Below, one piece after another: positions 8,515 to 15,767 of a DNA stretch of 34,622 bases (the stretch's first letter is position 1; every line of letters begins with the position of its first letter). A program made the translations under genes and the position numbers. The notes beneath the pieces are model-generated. The model worked only from the letters and a program-made list of their open reading frames with translations. It was not told the DNA's origin and did not search any database. Origin of the DNA: a virus; the IMG/VR virus record IMGVR_UViG_3300031364_000011, positions 1-34,622 of that record. The stretch is one strand, 5' to 3'.

Positions 8515-9375
8515 ATGAGTATAAGAACACAATTACATAGAGTAAGAAAAGATACACGTGAAGTTGATGAATATGCAGCTAACGTATGGCATGTATGGTC
8601 GGCTGTTTCCGCGAGTGGTTCAGGTGTTAGCTGGGAAACAGCTTTTAAAACATTCGCAGAGGCTTTAGTAGTTGCGACTGCAGGTGATGTAATTAAAGTG
8701 TTAGGTGAGTTTAATGAATCAGGGCTTGAATTAGCAGTCGAACTCACAATTATTGGTAGTGATGTTTCAAACAATCATTATCGAACACTTTTTTATTCAG
8801 ACGTCGAGACACCTATTTTTATACCAAAAGCAAATAATATTACAGTCAAAAATCTTGGTATTGCACAACAGGCAGCATATCCAGCTATCAAAATTGGTGA
8901 CGCATTAGGCCAATCATGGTATAAATTATTACTTCAAAATCTTAAGATTGACGGATGGGGAGCAGCGACATATGGTGTGTCATTCGGCCATGCAACGGTA
9001 GATGCTCCAGATATTCATATTGAAAATTGTCTTTTTAGATCAATTGCAGGAACTCATATCGTTTCGAACGCAACCAGGGGACGATATAATAAAAATAAAT
9101 TACTTCTCTCGACAAACGGAGTCGGAATTGATCATCAACCTGATACATCAGACAGACCTGATACGATTATCGAAGAAAACCTTATTGTCGGTGTTAATTC
9201 GGGCGATACCGGAATAAAGATTACAAATACCCCGGATGCGGGTAAATTGATTGCGCGCAGAAATGATATTTTTAATTGCGCAACGACCATCACGCAAAAA
9301 GCAACAAATGTCGCAGTGCAGATGAATTACACTAACGATGGCGCAGGCGGTGTTTTAATTGATCCGATAGCATAA
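8515..9375 (+). CDS. Right-handed beta-helix (pectin-lyase-like) virion protein
   Basis: 286 residues with the repeating short-strand pattern of parallel beta-helix proteins: NNITVKNLGI, IHIENCLF, IIEENLIVGV, IARRNDIFNC. Near 35-60 it has the usual opening WETAFKTFAEALVVATAGDVIKV in shortened form. No catalytic residues of lyases or depolymerases can be assigned, so it may only bind or coat. It has its own promoter and a strong RBS (GGAGGG). Its place between the lysis genes and the capsid protease points to a head-associated or decoration role; a spike is the alternative. Confidence 0.55.
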   Translation: MSIRTQLHRVRKDTREVDEYAANVWHVWSAVSASGSGVSWETAFKTFAEALVVATAGDVIKVLGEFNESGLELAVELTIIGSDVSNNHYRTLFYSDVETPIFIPKANNITVKNLGIAQQAAYPAIKIGDALGQSWYKLLLQNLKIDGWGAATYGVSFGHATVDAPDIHIENCLFRSIAGTHIVSNATRGRYNKNKLLLSTNGVGIDHQPDTSDRPDTIIEENLIVGVNSGDTGIKITNTPDAGKLIARRNDIFNCATTITQKATNVAVQMNYTNDGAGGVLIDPIA

Positions 9376-9385
9376 CAGGAGTTTT

Positions 9386-10426
9386 ATGAAAACGATAATA
9401 ATAGATGGTGTTATAGGATGGGATTTCACAGCTTCTAATTTCAGGGACGCAGTTGACGAAGCCAAAGGCGATAATCTTGATATACAAATCTCTTCTCCAG
9501 GTGGTTCTGTTTTCGAAGGAAATACAATTTTTGATCTGATTATGAAATATAAAAAGGATTTCCCAAGTGCAAATATAACTGTGACATCTTTTGGCATTTC
9601 AGCTTCCCAGGCTTCAATTATAGCGTTAGCCGGTCATGAACATTATGTATATGAAAATACAGTTTATGTAATTCATAACGCATGGGCGCTTGAAATTGGC
9701 GATCATAGACAGATGCGTAAGACTGCAGATATTCTTGAAAAATTATCAAATATGTCGGTCCGTGTTTATGCTGCGAAATCAGGAAAACCAATATCTGAAA
9801 TTAAACAAAAGCAGGATGATGAAACATATTTTTATGGTCAAGAAATCATGGATTATGGCTTTGCTGATCAAGTTTTAAAACAGGAAGAAGAATCAGATAA
9901 ACAAGAAAAAATATCATTTGCAGAAATCGCAATTAAAGAAACATTGCAGAAAATTAAAAATGATAAAGATTTCAATCCAGAAGAGGATTTGTTCAAAGCA
10001 GTTGCGTTAATTAAAGAATCACAAAACAACAAACAGTCTAGCATTCCCGCATCTGCGGGCAAAAATATAAATACGGAGGTAATTATGAATCTTGATGATC
10101 TCAAGAAAAATCACCCCGAACTGTATGCCCAGGTCGTGCAGATCGGGAAAGATGAAGAGTTTGATCGGGTTCAGGCTCATATAACAATGGGTAAAGAATC
10201 CGGTAGTCTCGATATTGCCGTGAAAAATATCGAGGAAAAAAAAGTATTCACGCAGGCAGTAGCGGCAGAATATATGGCAGCAGGTATGAAAAATCAGGCA
10301 ATTCAAAGCAGAAAAGATGATGAACCCGATACAAGCGGCGGACACACTGAAGGTGATGATAAAGCCGATACCGATGCTTATACAAAAAAGCTGCTTGCTT
10401 TAAGGGGGGTGAAAAGTGGGAAATAA
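9386..10426 (+). CDS. Capsid maturation protease with C-terminal scaffold, ClpP-like (lambda C type)
   Basis: 346 residues. The N-terminal domain (1-165) is a ClpP/S14-type phage prohead protease. The triad candidates are Ser74 in GISASQAS, His97 in VIHNAW and Asp161 in GFADQV; SSPGGS near 36-41 is the usual substrate-strand motif. From about 165 on, the chain is charged and helical, as in scaffold regions. An internal in-frame start at 10085 with its own RBS would give the scaffold alone, as lambda C gives Nu3. It shapes and then clears the prohead interior. It overlaps the decoration gene by 11 bases. Confidence 0.9.
   Translation: MKTIIIDGVIGWDFTASNFRDAVDEAKGDNLDIQISSPGGSVFEGNTIFDLIMKYKKDFPSANITVTSFGISASQASIIALAGHEHYVYENTVYVIHNAWALEIGDHRQMRKTADILEKLSNMSVRVYAAKSGKPISEIKQKQDDETYFYGQEIMDYGFADQVLKQEEESDKQEKISFAEIAIKETLQKIKNDKDFNPEEDLFKAVALIKESQNNKQSSIPASAGKNINTEVIMNLDDLKKNHPELYAQVVQIGKDEEFDRVQAHITMGKESGSLDIAVKNIEEKKVFTQAVAAEYMAAGMKNQAIQSRKDDEPDTSGGHTEGDDKADTDAYTKKLLALRGVKSGK
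10046..10080 (+). promoter_or_regulatory. Internal ribosome site with upstream hairpin
   Basis: CGGAGGT at 10074-10080 lies 4 bases before an in-frame ATG at 10085. A small hairpin (CCCGC at 10046-10050, GCGGG at 10055-10059) stands 14 bases upstream and might affect access or slow the ribosome. A strong RBS inside a coding frame is the main evidence for a separate scaffold product. Confidence 0.65.
10085..10426 (+). CDS. Scaffolding protein from internal start (Nu3-like)
   Basis: 113 residues identical to the C-terminal third of the protease polypeptide, read from the internal ATG. It begins MNLDDLKKNHPELYAQVV, a common opening of phage scaffold or protease tails, and ends with a charged region. 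In lambda, Nu3 is made in the same nested way from gene C, and the free scaffold is needed in large excess over the protease. The case here rests on the strong internal RBS and the family parallel. Confidence 0.65.
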   Translation: MNLDDLKKNHPELYAQVVQIGKDEEFDRVQAHITMGKESGSLDIAVKNIEEKKVFTQAVAAEYMAAGMKNQAIQSRKDDEPDTSGGHTEGDDKADTDAYTKKLLALRGVKSGK

Positions 10427-10823
10427 TACGGTAACCAATTTTTACCCAGGTGATGGGGTAAGAAGTGTTAAACACTCTGAACAAGGTGAGCATACAAATG
10501 ACACAGGCGGTGCACTTACGGTATATCGTTTAACAATTTTAGGCCGGATAACAGCAACAGGGTTATACAAACAATATGCAAGTGGCGCAGTTGATGGTTC
10601 ACAAATACCTGTAGCTGTTTCGCTCAACGAAGTTGTTCATGCAGCGGACGGTGATTTACCGTGTGGTGTTATGCTCCAGGGTGAAGTAAATGAGGGCGAT
10701 CTTATTATACACGGAAGTGCTGCCGGTGTCGGTATCACTGACGCGATAAAAGATGCTCTTCGAACATATGGTATCATGGTAGTACCGAGAACTGAAACCG
10801 GTGCACTTGATAATCAAACCTAA
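10416..10823 (+). CDS. Head decoration protein, lambda D-like
   Basis: 135 residues in the slot between protease and major capsid, where lambda gene D lies. The composition (many Gly, Thr and Val, few charges, no long helices) and motifs such as DGSQIPVAVSLNEV and GEVNEGDLIIHG fit the D family, trimers of which brace the expanded head. The start is GTG at 10416 with AAGGGGGGTG in front, overlapping the protease stop by 11 bases. It is about 25 residues longer than lambda D, mainly at the N-terminus. Confidence 0.75.
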   Translation: MGNNTVTNFYPGDGVRSVKHSEQGEHTNDTGGALTVYRLTILGRITATGLYKQYASGAVDGSQIPVAVSLNEVVHAADGDLPCGVMLQGEVNEGDLIIHGSAAGVGITDAIKDALRTYGIMVVPRTETGALDNQT

Positions 10824-10838
10824 GGAAGGCGGTAAAAT

Positions 10839-11924
10839 ATGGCAGCAGATAAAAGAACATCCTATCTTGAGGCTTACAGACAATTACAGGTTTTTATACC
10901 CTTTCTCTCAACATTTTTCAGGACAACACCGCGTGATATCGTCAAATCAGAATCTGTGAAAATTGACATAAAAAGGGGTACAAGGAAAATCGCACCGGTA
11001 ATCAGTAATTTCACACAGCGTGGTGGAAAGATTGAAAAATCACAGTATACTCAAAAAGAGTTTACTCCGCCAGTGGCAGCATTAGGCGGTGATTTCGCTC
11101 CGGGTGATCTTATTGAGAAAGCGTTCGGTATTGATAAATATGCATCGGCTAGTGAAGATTATATGATGACTTTGCAGAATAACATCATGGATACGATGAT
11201 GGAAATTGAAATGCAATTCGGACGACTATTTGAGTATATGGCATCCGAAATATTTCAAACAGGTGAATTATCATTATATGATGATCAGGGAAATATTGCT
11301 TACACAATTGATTTTTTTCCTAAAGTAACACATTTCCCGACAGTATCCGTAACCTGGGATGATGAAGACGCGGACCCGGATACCGATATCGCAAGTCTTA
11401 TTGATGTAATCAAAACCGACGGCCATGTAAATATAACAAATATTATATTCGGAAAAACTGCACTTGATGAATATTTGCGCAACACGAAAGTCGATGATAA
11501 ATTCGATCTTCGCAGAATAGCATCAGGCGAATATGACCCGCAAAGACAGAACGAAGACGTTGTATATTTAGGCGATTTGCTTATTGGTACAAATCGTCTT
11601 GCAGCTTGGAAATATGAGGGCGAATATGAGCACCCGTCAACTGCAACTATTACACGATTTGTTGATAATGGAAAAGTTATATTACTTCCATCACAGGGCG
11701 CCATGAACGTAGATTATAGAAAAGTATATTGTAAGGTTCCTACGATTACCGGTGTAGACCCTCGTTTTTCAGGAATTATTCCAGTAAATATGAATCTTGA
11801 TAACAGAGCATATACGGCCCGTGTGTGGGTTGACGGTGGAGCTGACGCGCTTAATGTCGAACTCAAAACACGTCCATTACTCATACCGGTTGCAATTGAC
11901 ACATTCGGCTGTCTTACAACATAA
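10839..11924 (+). CDS. Major capsid protein, lambda E family
   Basis: 361 residues, close to lambda E (about 340) and its relatives. It sits directly after the decoration gene with a good RBS (AAGGAAGGCGG). Family-like features are an N-terminal helix and arm (YLEAYRQLQVFIPFLSTFF), a PVAALGGDFAPGDLIEKAFG segment near 77-96, the NIIFGKTALDEYLRN helix near 200-213, and a final strand-rich part with VDYRKVYCKVP and LNVELKTRPLL near the end. It should form the HK97-fold shell. Confidence 0.88.
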   Translation: MAADKRTSYLEAYRQLQVFIPFLSTFFRTTPRDIVKSESVKIDIKRGTRKIAPVISNFTQRGGKIEKSQYTQKEFTPPVAALGGDFAPGDLIEKAFGIDKYASASEDYMMTLQNNIMDTMMEIEMQFGRLFEYMASEIFQTGELSLYDDQGNIAYTIDFFPKVTHFPTVSVTWDDEDADPDTDIASLIDVIKTDGHVNITNIIFGKTALDEYLRNTKVDDKFDLRRIASGEYDPQRQNEDVVYLGDLLIGTNRLAAWKYEGEYEHPSTATITRFVDNGKVILLPSQGAMNVDYRKVYCKVPTITGVDPRFSGIIPVNMNLDNRAYTARVWVDGGADALNVELKTRPLLIPVAIDTFGCLTT

Positions 11925-11935
11925 TTGGAGGTAAT

Positions 11936-12229
11936 ATGAAATATATATGCAAAAACGGGCATTCACTCGTCACGATGCGTGGTATTATAGGACCGCCTGT
12001 TGATCCTGAAAAACCGACAAATCAGGAAATCATAACAGAAAAAGATTTCAGGAATGGCAAAACAGGATTGACAAAACTACTTCAGCATAAAAAATGTCCT
12101 ATAATAGTACTGAATGAAAAAAAATCCGAAGTTGTATCCGATGAAAAAAAACCAGATTCAATTACGGACGAAGATTCACAGCAACCCGAAAAAGATGATA
12201 AAAATAAAAAAGGAGCTGTGAAAAAGTAA
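11936..12229 (+). CDS. Small protein after the capsid gene, unknown
   Basis: 97 residues. The first 60 are mixed and hold two cysteines (about 5 and 57). The last 40 are a highly charged, probably disordered tail rich in Lys, Asp and Glu, ending in lysines. Its place between the capsid and head-completion genes matches small FI-like or accessory head proteins, but I see no diagnostic motif. RBS TGGAGG; its stop overlaps the next start (TAATG). Confidence 0.6.
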   Translation: MKYICKNGHSLVTMRGIIGPPVDPEKPTNQEIITEKDFRNGKTGLTKLLQHKKCPIIVLNEKKSEVVSDEKKPDSITDEDSQQPEKDDKNKKGAVKK

Positions 12230-12585
12230 TGAATCTGAATGAGATAGCTGAATCCGATCTTGTTTTTACTCTTGAGGATAATGAGACCGGATTCGGCGTA
12301 TCTCTTACCTTTTATAATTCTGTAGGATTACCTAAGACAATCAGCTGTAATACGACTGATATTAGTTATTTTATTGATCCGGAAACCGGGGAAGGAGTTG
12401 AATCAAGGACTGTTGAAATAACAGGACGTATCACGACATTTGAGAATAATGACGTTTCGCCTGCGAAAGGTTCTATTGTCAAATATTATGATACGCAAGG
12501 CACTGAGTATAAATCGAGTATAAGACAAATAATGCCTGATAGGAAATTGGGAATATACAAAATAATTCTTGAGGCCAGAAAATGA
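12229..12585 (+). CDS. Head-tail completion protein (probable)
   Basis: 118 residues, mainly beta by pattern. The stretch IDPETGEGVESRTVEITGRI followed later by KGSIVKYYDTQGTEYKSSIR and a closing DRKLGIYKIILE is typical of small neck or head-completion proteins of lambda-like and Mu-like phages, which sit between portal and tail terminator. It overlaps its neighbours at both ends (one base upstream, four downstream), so it is part of one translational unit. The exact family is uncertain. Confidence 0.6.
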   Translation: MNLNEIAESDLVFTLEDNETGFGVSLTFYNSVGLPKTISCNTTDISYFIDPETGEGVESRTVEITGRITTFENNDVSPAKGSIVKYYDTQGTEYKSSIRQIMPDRKLGIYKIILEARK

Positions 12586-13253
12586 GCGCACTTATAACAA
12601 CACTTATCGACAAACAGGACTCAAATGAACTTGTAAGGGACCAGATAGCAGCAATACTTGCAGTCGAGGTGGCAAACCAAAGAACGCTTGCGATAGCAGA
12701 CGGTAAAGACCCAGATGATTATTCCTTTTCGGTATATATTGAACGATCGAAACCATGGGAGAGCGGAGAAATGCCACTTGTTAACGTGTTATTTGATAAT
12801 GATCGTTTTGATAATCGTAATTCAAATATGTTAGATAGACAAAGAGCAATAGGTACATTTTATATAGATTGTTATGCGAAAAAAAATACGACAGATGATA
12901 ATGAAGGTGATGAATTATCATCTAAAGAAGCCGACCGCATAGCAATGCTTGTGCGTAATATAATTATGTCGAATGAATATTTTCAACTTGCACTTGGTTA
13001 CCGTGAACTTGGCGTAGGCAATAATATTGTTTCACGTCGTTACATTATGCGTAGAGAAAAGTTTCAACCCGATATCAGAAACGAAGCCTATGAAAACATA
13101 ATAGCCTGTCGGGTAATGGTAGAGGTGGAATATGACGAGTTCAGCCCGCAGACCGAAACAGAAGATTTTGAATTGTTAATACACTCATGTAAAAGGAGTG
13201 ATGATGATAAGGTCCTTTTTGTGACCGAACATGATATGACAGAGGAGGAATAA
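12582..13253 (+). CDS. Tail terminator / Mu gp37-like protein
   Basis: 223 residues between head completion and sheath, the position of the Mu gp37-type tail terminator. Mid-protein motifs such as MPLVNVLFDNDRFDN, an IGTFYIDCYAK strand and a late NIIACRVMVEVEYDEFSPQ strand followed by a short tail fit this class, which caps the tail tube and joins it to the neck. It starts within the last four bases of the previous gene and ends one base before the sheath start. Confidence 0.6.
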   Translation: MSALITTLIDKQDSNELVRDQIAAILAVEVANQRTLAIADGKDPDDYSFSVYIERSKPWESGEMPLVNVLFDNDRFDNRNSNMLDRQRAIGTFYIDCYAKKNTTDDNEGDELSSKEADRIAMLVRNIIMSNEYFQLALGYRELGVGNNIVSRRYIMRREKFQPDIRNEAYENIIACRVMVEVEYDEFSPQTETEDFELLIHSCKRSDDDKVLFVTEHDMTEEE

Positions 13254-13254
13254 T

Positions 13255-14736
13255 ATGTCAATAGCGCAATCAGTAGTTGCCCGTGTAACGGGTGTTAATG
13301 TTTCATACAAGAATTTTAATCTCGGTCAAGCTCAATATTTACCTCAGCGTATAGCTGTAATAGGGCAGGGTCGTACAACTCTTAACGGGACATATTCAAA
13401 TGATAAGGCAGTTGTAACGTCTGAAAAGGATGTTGCCGATACATATGGATATGGTTCACCGCTTCATCTTGCTTGTCGTCAATTATTGCCGGCTAATGGA
13501 AACGGAGTGAAGGGAATCCCTGTTACTGTATATTCTCTTGATGATTCGGGTACCGGGGTTGTTGCAGACGGTTCAATTGATGCAGTCGGAGATGCTATAG
13601 AAGATGCAAGCGGTTATGTATATGTAGGCGGTGTAAAATCAGCAAAAATTGTGATATCAAACGAAGACACGGCGGCCGAAGCGTTAGCAATTATAAAAAC
13701 AGCAATAGACGCAGTTTTATATATGCCGGTCACAACAGGAGTTATTGCAGAAGGTTCACTTCCTCTTGAAGCAAAGTGGTTAGGCGAAAGTGGAAACGAC
13801 ATAACACTTGATGTTTCTGAATTGATTGTGGCAGGTCTTACTTTTTCGGTAACCGATATGGCGAGCGGTGCAAATAATCCGAGTGTTCAGGACGCGCTTG
13901 ATATTATTGATGAGACCTGGGAAACACTTATAATCAATTGCATGAATTATGATGATACAACAAATAACGCATTATATCATACAGCAAATGAAGCACGGTG
14001 GGAACAGACTGTCAAGAAACCGTTTATAGTTTTCACCGGATGTGTTGACAATTATGCAACCCGTACAGCGATAACAGACGCAGCAGCAGCGAAAGCATAC
14101 AGAACTATGGCGCTTGTTCAATCTTGCGGGTCCCGTGAATTACCTTTTGTTATTGCAGCCCAGGGACTTGTCAACGATATTGCGCAAAAAGCAAATGATA
14201 AACCGGCTCATAATTATATCGGAACTCTTGAAGGATTACAAACCGGTGCTGATACGGTCCAGGAAAATCACTCGGTAAGGGACGCGGCTGTAAAACTTGG
14301 TTCATCGACAAATATAAAAGTTGGAAGCCTTGCGGTGATAGCTGATATTGTCACATGGTATCATCCTGCCGGAGAAGATCTGCCCGCTTATCGTTATGTA
14401 GTCGATATTGTGAAACTCATGAATATTATATATAATCTCGATATTATCCAGGAAACATTCAGGGGAAGGCCATTATTGCCGGATGATACGCCGACAAATG
14501 ACCCGGATGCGGTACAGCCCAAAATGATACAATCAGTATTATCAGTGTTGGCCGATTCGCTTGCATCAGGCAGGTCGGCAATTATAGCGGATGCAGATTT
14601 CACAAAAGAAAACATGAGCGTGTCAATTAACGCTACAAACCCGAAAAGAATTGATACTGTTTTCCCTGTGAAACTATCAGGTAATGTCGAGGTTAATTCA
14701 ACCGATGTTTATTTTTCATTTTATTTAGGTGAATAA
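13255..14736 (+). CDS. Contractile tail sheath protein, Mu gpL-like
   Basis: 493 residues, the length of Mu-type sheath proteins. Typical features are the opening with a PQRIAVIGQG strand, the middle block with LIINCMNYDD and KKPFIVFTGCVDN, and the C-terminal VSINATNPKRIDTVFPVKLSGNVE, which closely matches the conserved end used in sheath-sheath interlocking. It is followed directly by the tube gene. This pair shows that the phage is a myovirus. Confidence 0.9.
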   Translation: MSIAQSVVARVTGVNVSYKNFNLGQAQYLPQRIAVIGQGRTTLNGTYSNDKAVVTSEKDVADTYGYGSPLHLACRQLLPANGNGVKGIPVTVYSLDDSGTGVVADGSIDAVGDAIEDASGYVYVGGVKSAKIVISNEDTAAEALAIIKTAIDAVLYMPVTTGVIAEGSLPLEAKWLGESGNDITLDVSELIVAGLTFSVTDMASGANNPSVQDALDIIDETWETLIINCMNYDDTTNNALYHTANEARWEQTVKKPFIVFTGCVDNYATRTAITDAAAAKAYRTMALVQSCGSRELPFVIAAQGLVNDIAQKANDKPAHNYIGTLEGLQTGADTVQENHSVRDAAVKLGSSTNIKVGSLAVIADIVTWYHPAGEDLPAYRYVVDIVKLMNIIYNLDIIQETFRGRPLLPDDTPTNDPDAVQPKMIQSVLSVLADSLASGRSAIIADADFTKENMSVSINATNPKRIDTVFPVKLSGNVEVNSTDVYFSFYLGE

Positions 14737-14752
14737 GAAAGGAGCATAAAAC

Positions 14753-15136
14753 ATGGCATCAGGCGGACCATTAGAAAGTATAACAATTGATAGTCGGCGT
14801 TTTCCTGTAGACGGAGAGGTTAACGCTATGTTATCTCTTCCAGGATATACGAATGAAATCAAATCGAATGGTGATCGTAAAACATTTCGTATTGTTAAAA
14901 CTGCAAAAACAGGAAAAACGAAGGCAATACCGATCGTGATTGATAATGCGAGAGGCGATATGGAATTTATACAAGATGTTATGGACTCACCTGAACCTGT
15001 CCCGTTTTTTGCTACAGAAGTAGATGGTACAGTATGGGAAGGTGAAGTTATGATTTCCGGTGATCCTGAAAAATCGACAAAAGAATCGACTATGGAAATT
15101 GAAGTGCATGGTTTTATAAAGAGACAGGGGGCATAA
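14753..15136 (+). CDS. Tail tube protein, Mu gpM-like
   Basis: 127 residues immediately after the sheath, the standard order. It begins with a strand-rich segment (ESITIDSRRFPVDGEVNAML), has FRIVKTAKTGKTKAIPIVID in the middle and a long beta hairpin near the end (VWEGEVMISGDPEKSTKEST), as in phage tube proteins that stack as hexameric rings. RBS AAAGGAGC. Its last base overlaps the first base of the chaperone start. Confidence 0.8.
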   Translation: MASGGPLESITIDSRRFPVDGEVNAMLSLPGYTNEIKSNGDRKTFRIVKTAKTGKTKAIPIVIDNARGDMEFIQDVMDSPEPVPFFATEVDGTVWEGEVMISGDPEKSTKESTMEIEVHGFIKRQGA

Positions 15137-15567
15137 TGTTAGGTGATAAAAAGAAAAACAAAGTAGACCGTGAAACAGCAAGTGATATGTTTATGAGATT
15201 TTGTGAAGACTGGGAAATCGATTGCGATGAATCAGGAATGACACAGGATGATAAAATTGATTTTGAATCTCAAAAATCTAAAATAGTAAACTCTGTTATG
15301 AAGGGACGTCTTATATATGAAAACGAATGTCTTGTATATACTGTAAGTTCAAAATCAACAGGACTTGAAGGACAGGAAATTAAAATACAGCGACCAAAAG
15401 GCGCAGCATATATGGAAATGGACAGATTTAAAGATCGTGAAGGTGTCCACAAAACCTACGCTGTATTATCAGCTATGACCGGTCAACCTTCATCATTCTT
15501 TGCAAAGTTAGATGGTATTGATCTTAAACCATTCATGGCAGTGGTGACACTTTTTTTAGCAGGATAA
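15136..15567 (+). CDS. Tail assembly chaperone, short form (Mu gp41-like)
   Basis: 143 residues, placed between tube and tape measure where nearly all long-tailed phages carry a chaperone that binds the tape measure during tail assembly. The C-terminal third (QRPKGAAYMEMDRFKD and PFMAVVTLFLAG) fits the Mu gp41 / lambda G class. Most ribosomes would stop at TAA 15565. Just before it is a slippery heptamer from which a longer form can be made. It starts inside the last base of the tube gene. Confidence 0.75.
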   Translation: MLGDKKKNKVDRETASDMFMRFCEDWEIDCDESGMTQDDKIDFESQKSKIVNSVMKGRLIYENECLVYTVSSKSTGLEGQEIKIQRPKGAAYMEMDRFKDREGVHKTYAVLSAMTGQPSSFFAKLDGIDLKPFMAVVTLFLAG

Positions 15568-15767
15568 TCTCTGTAGTTGCTAAAGACGGCAGAGAAAAAA
15601 AGATATTAGGTATAACAGGTGTTATAATACAACTATTACAGATTGCAACTGATTATAATTCCTTGCCGGATTTACGAACTCTTGAATTGTTTGAAATCCG
15701 GTTTTTTTATGAACCTCTTATACCTAATTTAATTGAATATCAAAAGAAAGCGAACAAGGATGGCTAG
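15136..15767 (+). CDS. Tail assembly chaperone, -1 frameshifted long form (Mu gp41-42-like)
   Basis: If the ribosome slips back one base at 15552-15558, the first 141 residues continue with 69 more read from AGC at 15558, giving 210 residues and ending at TAG 15765. The extension is a good protein, not noise: it contains SVVAKDGREKKILGIT and then LFEIRFFYEPLIPNLIEYQ, much like the second chaperone domain of Mu-like phages. The extension ends 5 bases beyond the ATG of the tape measure, tying the two genes together. In lambda the same trick yields gpG and gpGT in a fixed ratio. Confidence 0.78.
15552..15595 (+). other. Programmed -1 ribosomal frameshift signal
   Basis: The slippery heptamer T TTT TTA (15552-15558) lies in the correct zero-frame phase, with codons TTT and TTA. 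After a 9-base spacer comes a hairpin with arms TCTCTG (15568-15573) and CAGAGA (15590-15595) and a 16-base loop. The heptamer, spacing and downstream structure match the textbook arrangement, and the zero-frame stop lies inside the spacer. Confidence 0.78.

Noticed and set aside
15733-15759. TTG 15733 as tape measure start
   Set aside because: No RBS, and the frameshifted chaperone ends at 15767, which fits coupling to ATG 15760.
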